Counted from the stretch's first letter, positions 1-8,564 are shown. The stretch is DNA of 64,000 nucleotides from Streptomyces sp. Ru71 (GCF_002920535.1 NZ_PQSS01000007.1:62001-126000), one strand, 5' to 3'. Made by a program: numbers and translations. The notes: generated by a model not told the origin, from the sequence alone.

Positions 1-36
1 ACAACCAGGTGCTCTACCAGCTGAGCTACACCCACC
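1..36 (-). tRNA. tRNA-His, 5' part only (cut by window edge)
   Basis: Read on the minus strand this begins GGTGGGTGTAGCTCAGC, giving acceptor stem, D-arm and the anticodon 5' stem CCTGG followed by TTGT. The anticodon is therefore GT plus one base outside the window. The leading extra G before GTGGG is the G-1 position typical of tRNA-His, which makes anticodon GTG the best reading. The rest of the gene lies to the left of base 1. Confidence 0.85.
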
Positions 37-146
37 ATGACCGGTGCCTGGGATTCTGTCGTTTCCCCGACCGGCCGAGAAAAAGTGTACAGGGTCCGAA
101 GGGGTGCTCGCGCCCGCCTTTCGCGGCGCCCCTCCGTGGGACCCCG

Positions 147-755
147 TCAGCCCTGCTGAGCAGGCAGTACGTGCTTGGCCGCGATCGTCTTGGCGGTGTC
201 GGAGTCCGGGCCGGGCTGCGGAACGAAGATCGCCTCGCGGTAGTAGCGCAGCTCGGCGATGGACTCGCGGATGTCGGCGAGGGCGCGGTGGTTGCCGTTC
301 TTCTCCGGACTGTTGAAGTACGCCCTCGGGTACCAGCGGCGGGCCAGCTCCTTGACGGAGGAGACGTCGACGATCCGGTAGTGGAGGTAGTCCTCCAGGG
401 TGGGCATGTCACGCAGCAGGAAGCCGCGGTCGGTGCCGACGGAGTTGCCGCACAGGGGCGCCTTGCCGGGCTCCTTCACGTACTCCTTCACATACGCCAG
501 GACCTGTTCCTCGGCGTCCTTCAGCGTCGTGCCGTTCGGGAGCTCCGCGAGCAGCCCGGACGCGGTGTGCATCTGACGCACCACTTCCGGCATCGTCTCC
601 AGGGCGCGGTCCGGCGGACGGATGACGATGTCGACGCCTTCGCCGAGCACGTTGAGCTCGGAGTCGGTGACGAGGGCGGCCACCTCGATGAGCGCGTCGT
701 CGGACAGCGAGAGGCCGGTCATCTCGCAGTCGATCCACACCATGCGATCGTTCAT
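147..755 (-). CDS. orn: Oligoribonuclease (DEDDh 3'-5' exoribonuclease)
   Basis: Orn degrades 2-5 nt RNA fragments left by other RNases, and in Streptomyces also the c-di-GMP breakdown product pGpG. The 202-residue protein shows the DnaQ-fold ExoI motif DCEMTG near residue 10, ExoII GNSVGTDRGF in the middle, and ExoIII NHRALADI near residue 160 with the DEDDh histidine. The ATG at 755 is preferred over the in-frame GTG at 764 because AAGGTGAG lies 6 nt upstream of 755 and overlaps the GTG. The gene sits next to a tRNA-His and downstream of adpA, as in S. coelicolor. Confidence 0.95.
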   Translation of the reverse strand: MNDRMVWIDCEMTGLSLSDDALIEVAALVTDSELNVLGEGVDIVIRPPDRALETMPEVVRQMHTASGLLAELPNGTTLKDAEEQVLAYVKEYVKEPGKAPLCGNSVGTDRGFLLRDMPTLEDYLHYRIVDVSSVKELARRWYPRAYFNSPEKNGNHRALADIRESIAELRYYREAIFVPQPGPDSDTAKTIAAKHVLPAQQG

Positions 756-778
756 GCGTCTCACCTTACGGCGCGCGG

Positions 779-880
779 TGCCTGCGGCGCCGGGCCCGTC
801 TTCGTCTGCGGGTGCCTGCGGCGCTGGTGCCGTATTTGTCTGCGGGTGCCTGCGGCGCTGGTGCCGTATTTGTCTGCGGG
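779..880. repeat. Three tandem copies of a 34-bp unit
   Basis: Units start at 779, 813 and 847, each beginning TGCCTGCGGCG and ending GTCTGCGGG. The last two copies are nearly identical; the first has several substitutions. The array lies in the 340-bp gene-free stretch between adpA (ends 1095) and orn. No ORF across it looks real. The TGCCTGCGGCG core recurs, in opposite orientation, in the 62-bp array at 50801-51018. Confidence 0.85.
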
Positions 881-888
881 TGAGTGGG

Positions 889-917
889 TGGCTGGTCGCG
901 CAGTTCCCCGCGCCCCT
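889..917. repeat. Dispersed intergenic element (GCTGGTCGCGCAGTTCCC type)
   Basis: The stretch reads TGGCTGGTCGCGCAGTTC then CCCGCGCCCCT. The same sequence in reverse complement occurs three times in the tandem array at 50801-51018, and a decayed relative (GTGGCTGGTCGCGCC) lies after glmS near 4650. It is a multi-copy intergenic sequence of the kind common in Streptomyces genomes. Its function is unknown. The rest of 918-1094 is GC-rich sequence with no supported gene. Confidence 0.7.
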
Positions 918-1094
918 TGGGTGGGTACAGCCGCGGGCAGTCGTGCCTCCCGCAGTGCCTTAAGGGCCTGGGAGGTGCCCCCAGGGCGGCGGGCGCGGCG
1001 GTGCCCCGTCGCGCCGGGTTGCGCAACCAACCCCCGGCCCGGTGCAACGCCGAGGGGTCCGTGGGGGGCGGCCTCCCCCCACGGACCCCAGGGC

Positions 1095-2295
1095 TCAGGA
1101 CCCGCTTCTCTGTCCCGGCAGGGACAGCGCTCCGACCGGTGTGCGGCGGGCCTGCAGCGGTACCGGGTTGTCCGGATGCAGTGCCGGCGCCGGCGCCCCG
1201 GGTTGGCCGACCGCGGAGGCCGGCCCGGGCTGCTGGAGAGCCGGCTGCGGCTCACCCTCGCCCGGCCGGTCGCCCTGCGGGCGGCGGGCCCGGTACGCGG
1301 CCCGGTACGCCGCCGGAGACGAGCCCAGCTGGCGCCGGAAGTGGCCGCGCAGTGCCACCGGCGAACGGAAGCCGCAGCGCCCCGCGACCTCGTCCACCGA
1401 GTAGTCCGACGTCTCCAGCAGGCGCTGGGCCTGCAGCACGCGCTGGGTGATCAGCCACTGCAGCGGCGCGCTCCCGGTCAGCGAGCGGAAGCGGCGGTCG
1501 AACGTGCGGCGGCTCATGTACGCGCGCGCGGCCAGCGTCTCCACGTCGAACTGCTCGTGGAGGTGTTCCAGCGCCCAGGCGACGACCTCGGCGAGCGGGT
1601 CGGCGCCGATCTCCTCCGGTAAAGACCGGTCGAGCGTAGCGCTCCTGACCGCCGCTGCGGCGCGGTGGGACCACCAGGCGGCGGGCGAGCGCGCCGGCCG
1701 CCTCGTTGCCATGGTCCGTGCGCACGATGTGGAGGCACAGGTCGATGCCGGCGGCCGTGCCGGCTGAGGTCAGCACGTCGCCGTCGTCGACGAACAGCTC
1801 CCTCGGATCGACGTGCACCGACGGATAGCGCTTGGCCAGCGTCGGCGCGTACATCCAGTGCGTGGTCGCCGGGCGGCCGTCCAGCAGTCCGGCCGCGGCC
1901 AGCACGAAGGCGCCGGTGCACAGGCCGACGATGCGGGCACCCTCCTCGTGCGCCCGGCGCAGTGCGTCGAGCGCTTCCTCCGGTGGCGGTGAGGTGATCG
2001 AGCGCCAGGCCGGCACGACGACCGTGCCCGCCCGGGAGATCGCCTCCAGGCCATGCGGTGCGGTGAGTTCCAGGCCCCCTGTGGTCCGCAGCGGGCCTTC
2101 CTCGCCCGCGCAGACCAGCAGCCGGTAGCGCGGAACGCCGGCGTCCTGGCGGTCAACCCCGAACACCGACAGCGGAATGGAACTCTCGAAGATGGGGCCG
2201 CCGCTGAACAGCAGCACCGCGACGATCTCCTTGCGGCGTCGCCCGGAGAGTTTCCGGGCCGCGTTTTCCGGCGCGGCAGTGGAGTCGTGGCTCAT
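1095..2295 (-). pseudogene. adpA: AdpA, AraC/XylS-family pleiotropic regulator, frameshifted at about 1635
   Basis: AdpA is the central activator of aerial growth and secondary metabolism in Streptomyces. Residues 1-220 form the DJ-1/PfpI-like dimerisation domain (LLFSGGPIFESSIPLSVFG near the start; GLCTGAF nucleophile-elbow region). The AraC DNA-binding domain (MSRRTFDRRFRSLTG, GFRSPVALRGHFRRQLG) is intact but in another frame. After SGGQERY an extra base, seen as C near 1635 on the plus strand, shifts the frame. Read as written, translation stops at 1252 after 347 residues without the DNA-binding domain; removing one base restores about 399 residues, the usual length. The bldA TTA codon (1622-1620) lies four codons after the shift. 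Start ATG at 2295 has GAGGGGG upstream. A sequencing or assembly error cannot be excluded. Confidence 0.85.
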
Positions 2296-2668
2296 CCTGC
2301 TAAGCCCCCCTCGGTGGTCGCGGCTCCTCGGTTGTGTCGCTCCTGCACGTTTCCCCTCGGTCCTGCACGAGTCCCCCGCCGTAAGACAAGATCGAATCTA
2401 CTGTGTCCCGCCAAGCCACGGTGACCGGTTCGCCACCCCGCTGATTGTCGACATGACAACTTGGCGTAAAGCATTCGATCACGAAGCGTTGCACTCGGGG
2501 AGGGCGCAGGGAAGTGCGCCTTGTCGCAGTGGCCAATCCACGTAGGGTGCGCGGGGGTGCTGAGACCCTTTCCTTGCAGGTCGAACGGGGGGTGGGGGCG
2601 GTCGGGGGTGCTCGTGAGCGGTATCAAGAAGTTGGCTGAAAAGAGACGGGTCCGTGCGCGGAAACCGG
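2296..2668. promoter_or_regulatory. Gene-free adpA upstream region
   Basis: These 373 bp separate adpA from the next gene, which is transcribed in the same direction. Long untranslated, heavily regulated upstream regions are known for adpA in Streptomyces. No gene is supported on either strand. A TGGCCAATCC element near 2532 resembles the AdpA-binding consensus (TGGCSNGWWY) with one mismatch, compatible with the autoregulation known in other species, but this is weak. No clear -10/-35 pair was recognised. Confidence 0.4.
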
Positions 2669-3004
2669 TCAGCTGACCGGTGTGTTTCGCTCAGTGTGCG
2701 CCGGGGGCGCGGAGTGCCGCCCTCCGCGGTGCGTCCCCGTGCCGGTGCGCTGGTGGCGCCCGCGATGCGCCGGGGGTTCGGGGTCGGCCCGGACCTCCGG
2801 GTCCGCCGGCCGGGCCGCGTACCGCTCGGAGCGGCGCAGCAGCAGACGGCAGACGGCGGTGACGGCCGCCAGGCCCAGCGCGGTGCCGGTGGCGCCGCCG
2901 AGGGAGGCGCCGTACCAGAGCAGCACCACGGGGACCAGGACGCAGCTGAAGGCCGCCCAGCGGACGACATCGGTCGAGGTGTCCTCGGTGCGGGATGCGG
3001 GCAT
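2669..3004 (-). CDS. Small two-helix membrane protein upstream of adpA
   Basis: The 111-residue protein has a short polar N-terminus, two hydrophobic stretches (residues 15-31 and about 36-55), then LLLRRSERYA and a polar, Arg/Pro/His-rich tail. The topology fits a two-pass membrane protein with a long cytoplasmic C-terminal tail. It is co-directional with adpA and 373 bp upstream. Function is unknown and no family was recognised. The ATG at 3004 is the first start, and TCCAGGAGGCGTC upstream supplies a good ribosome-binding site. Confidence 0.65.
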   Translation of the reverse strand: MPASRTEDTSTDVVRWAAFSCVLVPVVLLWYGASLGGATGTALGLAAVTAVCRLLLRRSERYAARPADPEVRADPEPPAHRGRHQRTGTGTHRGGRHSAPPAHTERNTPVS

Positions 3005-3313
3005 GACGCCTCCTGGAGTCGATCACCTGGTTCAACGCCTGTTCGACCCGTCGGTCACCGTGGGGGAGCGCGGGATGATCGTCTGGTCGACGTCAGCGGA
3101 TCTCGTGCAAACCGCCTGTACGAGGCAGCAACCATTGCGTTACGGGCGCCGACTCGTGCATGCTCCGGGGAACCCCGCCGCGCAGGCGCGGGATCTGGGC
3201 GAAGGAGGCGTGCCGCCGTACCCTTGGGGGTATGGGGTTGGGAAGATGTTTCCCGGACACAGCTCCGCCGCACACTGTCGTCCCCCATAAAGGATCACTA
3301 CGCCGAGACAGTC
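3005..3313. other. Intergenic region between divergent genes
   Basis: These 309 bp lie between the small membrane protein (minus) and the universal stress protein (plus), so they should hold two divergent promoters. A short inverted repeat GGGAAGATGTTTCCC at 3240-3254 is the only structure seen. ORFs here (for example 60 residues at 3093-3275) have no ribosome-binding site or recognisable composition and are not called. Confidence 0.4.
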
Positions 3314-3841
3314 ATGGCCGGTCACGAATTCTTCGAACCCGCGGACCGCAAGCGGCCGCTCGCCGACCCGTCGGCGATGGAGCCCCTGGCGGCGGAAGAG
3401 GCACGCCACCCCTGCGATCCCGCCTTCAAGCACGGCGTGGTCGTCGGCTTCGACGGCTCGATGTCGAGCGAGCGTGCGCTGGCGTACGCGATCGGCATGG
3501 CGCAGCGGTCCCGTGCGGGTCTGATCATCGTCCATGTCGCCAACCGGCTGCCGACCACGGTGTGGGCGGGCTGTGAGCCACCGGTCTTCGTGGACGTCCC
3601 GGATCACCGCACCGAGGTGCTCGGTCTGGAACTGGCCTGTGCGGACTACCTCGCCGAGGTGCCCTGGATCCTCGTCGAGCGCGGCGGCGACATCTGCCAC
3701 GAACTGGAAGAGGTCGGGCGGGAGTACGAGGCGGACGCGATCGTCGTGGGCTCCACGCACGGCATCGTCGGCCGGATCTTCGGCTCCGTCGCCGGCCGGC
3801 TCGCCAAGCGGGCGAAGCGGCCCGTGATCGTCATTCCCTGA
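3314..3841 (+). CDS. Universal stress protein (UspA domain)
   Basis: This 175-residue protein has a single Usp domain. HGVVVGFDGSMSSERALAYA (about residues 38-57) is the N-terminal nucleotide-binding strand-loop-helix. VVGSTHGIVGRIFGSVAGRL near the C-terminus is the phosphate-binding loop followed by GS, and the protein ends PVIVIP as usual. It is probably an ATP-binding stress-response protein of the cytoplasm. The frame is open far upstream (from 2654), but coding character begins about here. The ATG at 3314 is chosen, with AAGGA only distantly upstream, so the start is uncertain. Confidence 0.85.
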   Translation: MAGHEFFEPADRKRPLADPSAMEPLAAEEARHPCDPAFKHGVVVGFDGSMSSERALAYAIGMAQRSRAGLIIVHVANRLPTTVWAGCEPPVFVDVPDHRTEVLGLELACADYLAEVPWILVERGGDICHELEEVGREYEADAIVVGSTHGIVGRIFGSVAGRLAKRAKRPVIVIP

Positions 3842-3988
3842 CGTTTCCCGTTTCCCGCGCCGGTGTTCACGGCGCGTCAACCTCCCTGTGCGGTGCGTGA
3901 AGTTACTCGCGCGTTCCAGGTGTTTGTGCGGTTGTGAAGGGCATATACCGGTCACCGCACAACTGCACATGCATGAAGGGAGCCCGCC

Positions 3989-4543
3989 GTGGACAACGAC
4001 GTCTCTGCGGGAAGCGTCAGTACTTCCGTGGTCGGCCGACTCGCCCTCGGAATCACCCTGTTGGCGTTCGGCCTCGGTACGACCGGGGTCATCGACGGCG
4101 TGGCGACGTCCGACGCCGTGTCACTGGCCCACTACGTGGGCGGGGTCGCACTGTTCCTCGTCGGGCTGCTGGCCCTGCGCGACGGCGCCGCCGGCGTGGG
4201 GTACGTCGCTCTCGGCGCCCTGTGGTTCACCTGGGCCGTCTCGGGGCACGGCTCGGCCAACGCGGCGGGACTCTTCCTGCTGCTGTTCGCCCTGGTGGCG
4301 CTCACGTTGACCCTCGCGGGCGGCGACACCCTCGGGCAGGCCGTGCACGGGCTGCTGTTCCTGGCGATGCTCGTGCTGGGCGTGGCGGCCTTCGCCGACA
4401 GTTCCGCACTGACCAAGGTCGGCGGCTGGATCGCCGTGGCCTCCGGCGCGGTGGCCTGGTACGCGGCGACGGCGGCGCTGGCCCACTGGCCGACGGCTCT
4501 TCCGGGGCGCGCTGCGGGCCGGGGGGTGACGGCCACCGGTTAG
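3989..4543 (+). CDS. GPR1/FUN34/YaaH-family integral membrane protein
   Basis: The 184-residue protein is almost entirely hydrophobic, with about six predicted membrane helices (near 14-36, 48-66, 69-88, 90-110, 117-138 and 144-166). Size and pattern resemble the GPR1/FUN34/YaaH group, whose studied members move acetate or ammonium. The signature NPxPxGL motif is not obvious here, so substrate cannot be assigned. The GTG start at 3989 has AAGGGAG six bases upstream. A strong hairpin follows at 4586-4623. Confidence 0.65.
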   Translation: MDNDVSAGSVSTSVVGRLALGITLLAFGLGTTGVIDGVATSDAVSLAHYVGGVALFLVGLLALRDGAAGVGYVALGALWFTWAVSGHGSANAAGLFLLLFALVALTLTLAGGDTLGQAVHGLLFLAMLVLGVAAFADSSALTKVGGWIAVASGAVAWYAATAALAHWPTALPGRAAGRGVTATG

Positions 4544-4585
4544 CTGCGCCGGCTGGGGAGTTGGGCGGCTCCCCGGCGTTATGAG

Positions 4586-4623
4586 CGGACCCCTGGTGAC
4601 GTTTGGCATCACCCAGGGGTCCG
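4586..4623. terminator. Hairpin terminator between convergent genes
   Basis: CGGACCCCTGGTGA (4586-4599) pairs with TCACCCAGGGGTCCG (4609-4623) with one bulged C, around a 9-nt loop. It separates the plus-strand membrane protein from minus-strand glmS and could terminate both. No clear U-tract follows, as is usual in Streptomyces. Confidence 0.8.
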
Positions 4624-4718
4624 TTCTGTTGTTCAGCCTCTGCGGGAGCGTTGTGGCTGGTCGCGCCCACGCGGCGGAGCCGCATATCGATACAGCCCCG
4701 CGCTCTCCATGGGGCGCC

Positions 4719-6536
4719 CTACTCGACCGTTACCGACTTGGCCAGGTTGCGGGGCTTGTCGATGTCGCGGCCCAGGGCCTTGGCCGTGTGGTAGGCCAGG
4801 AGTTGGAGGGGGATGCCCATCAGGATCGGGTCGAGTTCGTCCTCGTTCTTCGGGACGACGATCGTGTGGTCGGCCTTCTCCTGCGGCTGGTGGGCGACGG
4901 CGACGATGCGGCCGCTGCGGGCCTTGATCTCCTCCATCGCGGCGCGGTTCTTCTCCAGCAGGTCGTCGTCGGGGACGATGGCGACCGTCGGCAGGGCGGG
5001 CTCGATCAAGGCCAGCGGGCCGTGCTTGAGCTCGGAGGCGGGGTAGGCCTCGGCGTGGATGTAGGAGACCTCCTTGAGCTTCAGGGAGGCCTCACGGGCC
5101 ACCGGGTAGCCCCGGACGCGGCCGATGAAGAGCATCGAGCGGGCCTCGGCGAACTCCTCGGCCAGCTTCTTGATCTCGTCCTCGTTCTCCAGCATCTCGG
5201 CGATCTGCGCGGGCAGCTTGCGCAGGCCCTCGATGATCCGCTTGCCGTCGCGCACGGAGAGGTCGCGGGTGCGGCCGAGGTGCAGGGCGAGCAGCGCGAA
5301 GGCGACCGTGGTGTTGGTGAAGCACTTCGTGGAGACCACGCAGACCTCGGGGCCGGCGTGCACGTAGACGCCGCCGTCGGCCTCGCGGGCGATGGCCGAG
5401 CCGACCACGTTGACGACGCCGAGGACGCGGGCGCCCTTGCGCTTGAGCTCCTGGACGGCCGCGAGGACGTCGTAGGTCTCACCGGACTGCGAGACGGCGA
5501 TGTACAGGGTGTCGGGGTCCACGACCGCGTTGCGGTAGCGGAACTCCGAGGCCGGCTCGGCGTCGGCGGGGATGCGGGCCAGCTCCTCGATCATCTGGGC
5601 GCCGATCATGCCCGCGTGGTACGAGGTGCCGCAGCCGAGGATCTTCACGCGGCGGATGCGGCGTGCCTCGCGGGCGTCCAGGTTGAGGCCGCCGAGGTGC
5701 ACGGTGGAGAAGCGGTCGTCGATGCGGCCGCGCAGCACGCGGTCCACGGCGTCGGCCTGCTCGTGGATCTCCTTGTGCATGTAGGTGTCGTGGCCGCCCA
5801 TGTCGTAGGAGGCGGCCTCCCACTCCACGGTGGTGGGCTCGGCCGTGGTGCGGGTGCCCTCGGTGGTGTAGGTGCGGAAGTCGTCGGCCTTGAGGGTGGC
5901 CATCTCGCCGTCGTCGAGGGTCACTATCTGGCGGGTGTGGGCGACCAGCGCGGCGATGTCGGAGGCGACGAACATCTCCTTCTCGCCGATGCCGAGGACG
6001 ACCGGCGAGCCGTTGCGGGCGACGACGATACGGTCGTTGAAGTCGGCGTGCATGACGGCGATGCCGTAGGTGCCCTCGACCAGGCGCAGCGCGTCGCGGA
6101 CCTTGTCTTCGAGCTTGTCGGCCTGCGAGCGGGCGATGAGGTGGACGAGGACCTCGGTGTCCGTCTCGGAGAGGAACTCGACGCCGTCCGCCTCCAGCTT
6201 GCGGCGCAGGTCGGAGGCGTTGTCGATGATGCCGTTGTGGACGACGGCGACCTTGCCCTCGGCGTCCAGGTGCGGGTGGGCGTTCACGTCGGAGGGGGCG
6301 CCGTGGGTGGCCCAGCGGGTGTGGGCGATGCCGGTGGTGCCCTTGAAACGCGCCGGGACCTTGGCCTCCAGGTCGCGCACCCGGCCCTTGGCCTTGACCA
6401 TCTTCAGGCCGGCGGTCTTCGGGGAGCTGACCACGATGCCCGCGGAGTCGTAGCCGCGGTACTCCAGCCGCTGCAGACCCTCCAGCAGGAGCGGGGCGAC
6501 GTCACGCTTCCCGATGTATCCGACGATTCCGCACAT
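4719..6536 (-). CDS. glmS: Glutamine--fructose-6-phosphate aminotransferase (isomerising)
   Basis: GlmS makes glucosamine 6-phosphate from fructose 6-phosphate and glutamine, the first step to UDP-GlcNAc and peptidoglycan. The 605-residue protein starts MCGIVGYIG, where Cys2 becomes the N-terminal nucleophile of the class II glutamine amidotransferase domain (residues 2 to about 230). Two SIS domains follow, with LGCGTSYHAG and SQSGETYD in the first, and the protein ends in the conserved LAKSVTVE. This is the second glmS of Streptomyces (glmS2 position in S. coelicolor). GAGG lies 11 nt before ATG. A glmS ribozyme was not seen upstream. Confidence 0.95.
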   Translation of the reverse strand: MCGIVGYIGKRDVAPLLLEGLQRLEYRGYDSAGIVVSSPKTAGLKMVKAKGRVRDLEAKVPARFKGTTGIAHTRWATHGAPSDVNAHPHLDAEGKVAVVHNGIIDNASDLRRKLEADGVEFLSETDTEVLVHLIARSQADKLEDKVRDALRLVEGTYGIAVMHADFNDRIVVARNGSPVVLGIGEKEMFVASDIAALVAHTRQIVTLDDGEMATLKADDFRTYTTEGTRTTAEPTTVEWEAASYDMGGHDTYMHKEIHEQADAVDRVLRGRIDDRFSTVHLGGLNLDAREARRIRRVKILGCGTSYHAGMIGAQMIEELARIPADAEPASEFRYRNAVVDPDTLYIAVSQSGETYDVLAAVQELKRKGARVLGVVNVVGSAIAREADGGVYVHAGPEVCVVSTKCFTNTTVAFALLALHLGRTRDLSVRDGKRIIEGLRKLPAQIAEMLENEDEIKKLAEEFAEARSMLFIGRVRGYPVAREASLKLKEVSYIHAEAYPASELKHGPLALIEPALPTVAIVPDDDLLEKNRAAMEEIKARSGRIVAVAHQPQEKADHTIVVPKNEDELDPILMGIPLQLLAYHTAKALGRDIDKPRNLAKSVTVE

Positions 6537-6549
6537 ATAAAGGTATTCC

Positions 6550-6807
6550 TCAGCCGTAGACGATGCGGCGCAGCTGCCGGAGCGACAGCTCCGGGGGCGC
6601 CACCGCGCGATACTTCAGGTCCGCCGCGATCCGCTCGAAGATCGTCGTGTTCACCAGGCCCTGGGCCTGGAGCTCACGGTGGCGGCGACGGACGAAATCC
6701 TCGGTCGTCTCGTCGAAAAACGCGAGCACGTCCTGGATCACCCGCAGTGCCTCGCCCCGGTTCAGGGGCGTGGTCCGCGTCAGATGATCAACGAGTTCGT
6801 CGTGCAC
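6550..6807 (-). CDS. Conserved small protein upstream of glmS, function unknown
   Basis: This soluble, charged protein of about 85 residues is rich in Arg and Glu (FVRRRHRELQAQGLVN, SLRQLRRIVYG) and lies 13 bp upstream of glmS, so it is probably co-transcribed. An ATG at 6885 would give 111 residues but lacks a ribosome-binding site. The GTG at 6807 has AGGA 7 nt upstream and starts where the conserved-looking sequence begins (HDELVDHLTRTTPLNRGEA), so it is preferred. That choice leaves the palindrome at 6847-6866 in the promoter region. No function can be assigned. Confidence 0.65.
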   Translation of the reverse strand: MHDELVDHLTRTTPLNRGEALRVIQDVLAFFDETTEDFVRRRHRELQAQGLVNTTIFERIAADLKYRAVAPPELSLRQLRRIVYG

Positions 6808-6846
6808 CCGATGATCCTGGAGTACCGGCAAGGGTTTCGCAAGAAT

Positions 6847-6866
6847 CTTGCCCGATTTCGGGCAAG
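6847..6866. promoter_or_regulatory. Perfect 20-bp palindrome in divergent promoter region
   Basis: CTTGCCCGA and TCGGGCAAG flank a central TT, giving perfect 9-bp arms. It lies about 40 bp upstream of the preferred GTG of the small glmS-linked gene and about 90 bp before the purple acid phosphatase ATG. An operator for an unknown regulator, or an RNA hairpin in a leader, are both possible. It does not match the DasR consensus. Confidence 0.55.
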
Positions 6867-6956
6867 CGCCTGTTGAAACTCTCATGAGCGGCTGTTCGGC
6901 GGCCGTCCATCCGGCGTCCCGATTCCCGTTGCCTGAGCAGACGAGTTTCAGACGTC

Positions 6957-8537
6957 ATGGACATACCTCGTATGGGAGTACCGGACCAGCTCGCCGACCG
7001 CATGAGCATGGCCGAACAGCACGAGTACCTGCGGTCGAGGTTCTCCCGCCGCACCATGTTCCGCGGCGGCGCCGTCACCCTGGGCGCCGTGGTGGGTGGC
7101 GCGTTCGTGACGGGCGCCACCGCGCAGGCCGCCGTGCCCACGCAGCGCACGGCCCCGGCCGCCGAGACCGTCGACGGCGCCCTGGTCGCGCCCTTCGGCC
7201 GCCACCTCGCCTACGGCAACGACCCGCGCACCGAGATGACCATCTCCTGGCAGGTCCCGGTCGCCGTCAAGAAGCCGTTCGTCCGCATCGGCGCGCACCC
7301 CTGGGACCTCTCCCGCAAGATCGAGGCCGAGGTCCGCACCCTGTACACCCCGGCCGGCGTCGGCGCGAGCGGCGACCACACCCAGTACTACCTGCACGCC
7401 CAGCTCGCCCACCTGCGCCCCGGGCGCACCTACTACTACGGCGTCGGCCACGAGGGCTTCGACCCGGCCGAGTCCCACCTGCTGGGCACCCTGGGCACCT
7501 TCACCACCGCCCCCGCCCACAAGGCGCCCTTCACCTTCACCGCCTTCGGCGACCAGGGCGTCAGCTACCACGCCCTGGCCAACGACGCGCTGATCCTCGG
7601 CCAGAACCCGGCCTTCCACCTGCACGCCGGCGACATCGCCTACGGCGACCCGTCCGGTGCCGGGAAGACCACCGACGCCGGCTTCGACGCGCGCACCTGG
7701 GACCAGTTCCTGTACCAGACCGAGTCGGTCGCCAAGCAGGTCCCGTGGATGGTGTCGTACGGCAACCACGACATGGAGGCCTGGTACTCGCCCAACGGCT
7801 ACGGCGGCGAGGAGGCCCGCTTCACGCTGCCCGACAACGGGCCGGACAAGAAGAACCTGCCGGGCGTCTACTCCTTCGTCTACGGCAACACCGCGGTCAT
7901 CTCGCTCGACCCCAACGACGTCTCCTACGAGATCCCGGCCAACCTGGGCATCTCCGGCGGCACGCAGACCACGTGGTTCGAGGGCCGGCTGAAGGAGTTC
8001 CGGGCGGCGAAGGACATCGACTTCGTCGTCGTCTTCTTCCACCACTGCGCCTACTGCACCTCCACCGCGCACGCCTCGGAGGGGGGTGTGCGCCAGGAGT
8101 GGGTGCCGCTGTTCGAGAAGTACCAGGTCGACCTGGTCATCAACGGCCACAACCACCAGTACGAGCGCACCGACGTCATCAAGGGCGACCAGGTCGCCAA
8201 GAAGCTGCCGATCGGCGGTACCGCCTACCCCGAGACCGAGGGCGTGGTGTACGTCACGGCGGGCGCCGCGGGCCGCAGCCTGTACGCGTTCACCGCGCCG
8301 GACTCCTACGAGGGCCACGAGCACGAGGTCGACTCCGTCGCCTCCTTCGTCAACCTCAAGGGCGGCAAGCAGAACGAGACCGTCGCCTGGTCCCGGGTGC
8401 GCTACCTGAACTACTCCTTCCTGCGCGTGGACGTCGAGCCCGCGCCGACAGGCCGCTGGACCACCCTGAAGGTGCAGGGCATCGCCGAGACCGGCGACCG
8501 CATCGACCACTTCACGGTGGCCCGCCGGGCCAAGTAG
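6957..8537 (+). CDS. Secreted purple acid phosphatase-like metallophosphoesterase
   Basis: This 526-residue protein carries a twin-arginine signal (SRRTMFRGG at about 30-38, hydrophobic stretch, then ATAQAA). A fibronectin-like N-terminal domain precedes a calcineurin-like catalytic domain with the ordered metal-ligand motifs FGDQG, GDIAYGD, YGNHDME, FFHHCAY and NGHNHQYERT, as in purple acid phosphatases. It should be folded in the cytoplasm, exported by Tat and release phosphate from phosphomonoesters outside the cell. The ATG at 6957 has no clear ribosome-binding site, so an internal start at 6972 or 7002 remains possible. Confidence 0.9.
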   Translation: MDIPRMGVPDQLADRMSMAEQHEYLRSRFSRRTMFRGGAVTLGAVVGGAFVTGATAQAAVPTQRTAPAAETVDGALVAPFGRHLAYGNDPRTEMTISWQVPVAVKKPFVRIGAHPWDLSRKIEAEVRTLYTPAGVGASGDHTQYYLHAQLAHLRPGRTYYYGVGHEGFDPAESHLLGTLGTFTTAPAHKAPFTFTAFGDQGVSYHALANDALILGQNPAFHLHAGDIAYGDPSGAGKTTDAGFDARTWDQFLYQTESVAKQVPWMVSYGNHDMEAWYSPNGYGGEEARFTLPDNGPDKKNLPGVYSFVYGNTAVISLDPNDVSYEIPANLGISGGTQTTWFEGRLKEFRAAKDIDFVVVFFHHCAYCTSTAHASEGGVRQEWVPLFEKYQVDLVINGHNHQYERTDVIKGDQVAKKLPIGGTAYPETEGVVYVTAGAAGRSLYAFTAPDSYEGHEHEVDSVASFVNLKGGKQNETVAWSRVRYLNYSFLRVDVEPAPTGRWTTLKVQGIAETGDRIDHFTVARRAK

Positions 8538-8564
8538 CCCCGTCGCGCACGCAGGCGGTCCCGG

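Noticed and set aside
779..880. A CRISPR array from the 34-bp repeats
   Set aside because: The copies abut with no spacers and no cas gene is nearby.
3093..3275. A 60-residue ORF in the gap before the universal stress protein
   Set aside because: No ribosome-binding site, unusual composition and no hydrophobic or family features.
6537..6549. A glmS riboswitch-ribozyme before glmS
   Set aside because: Only 13 bp separate glmS from the preceding gene, too short for a ribozyme.
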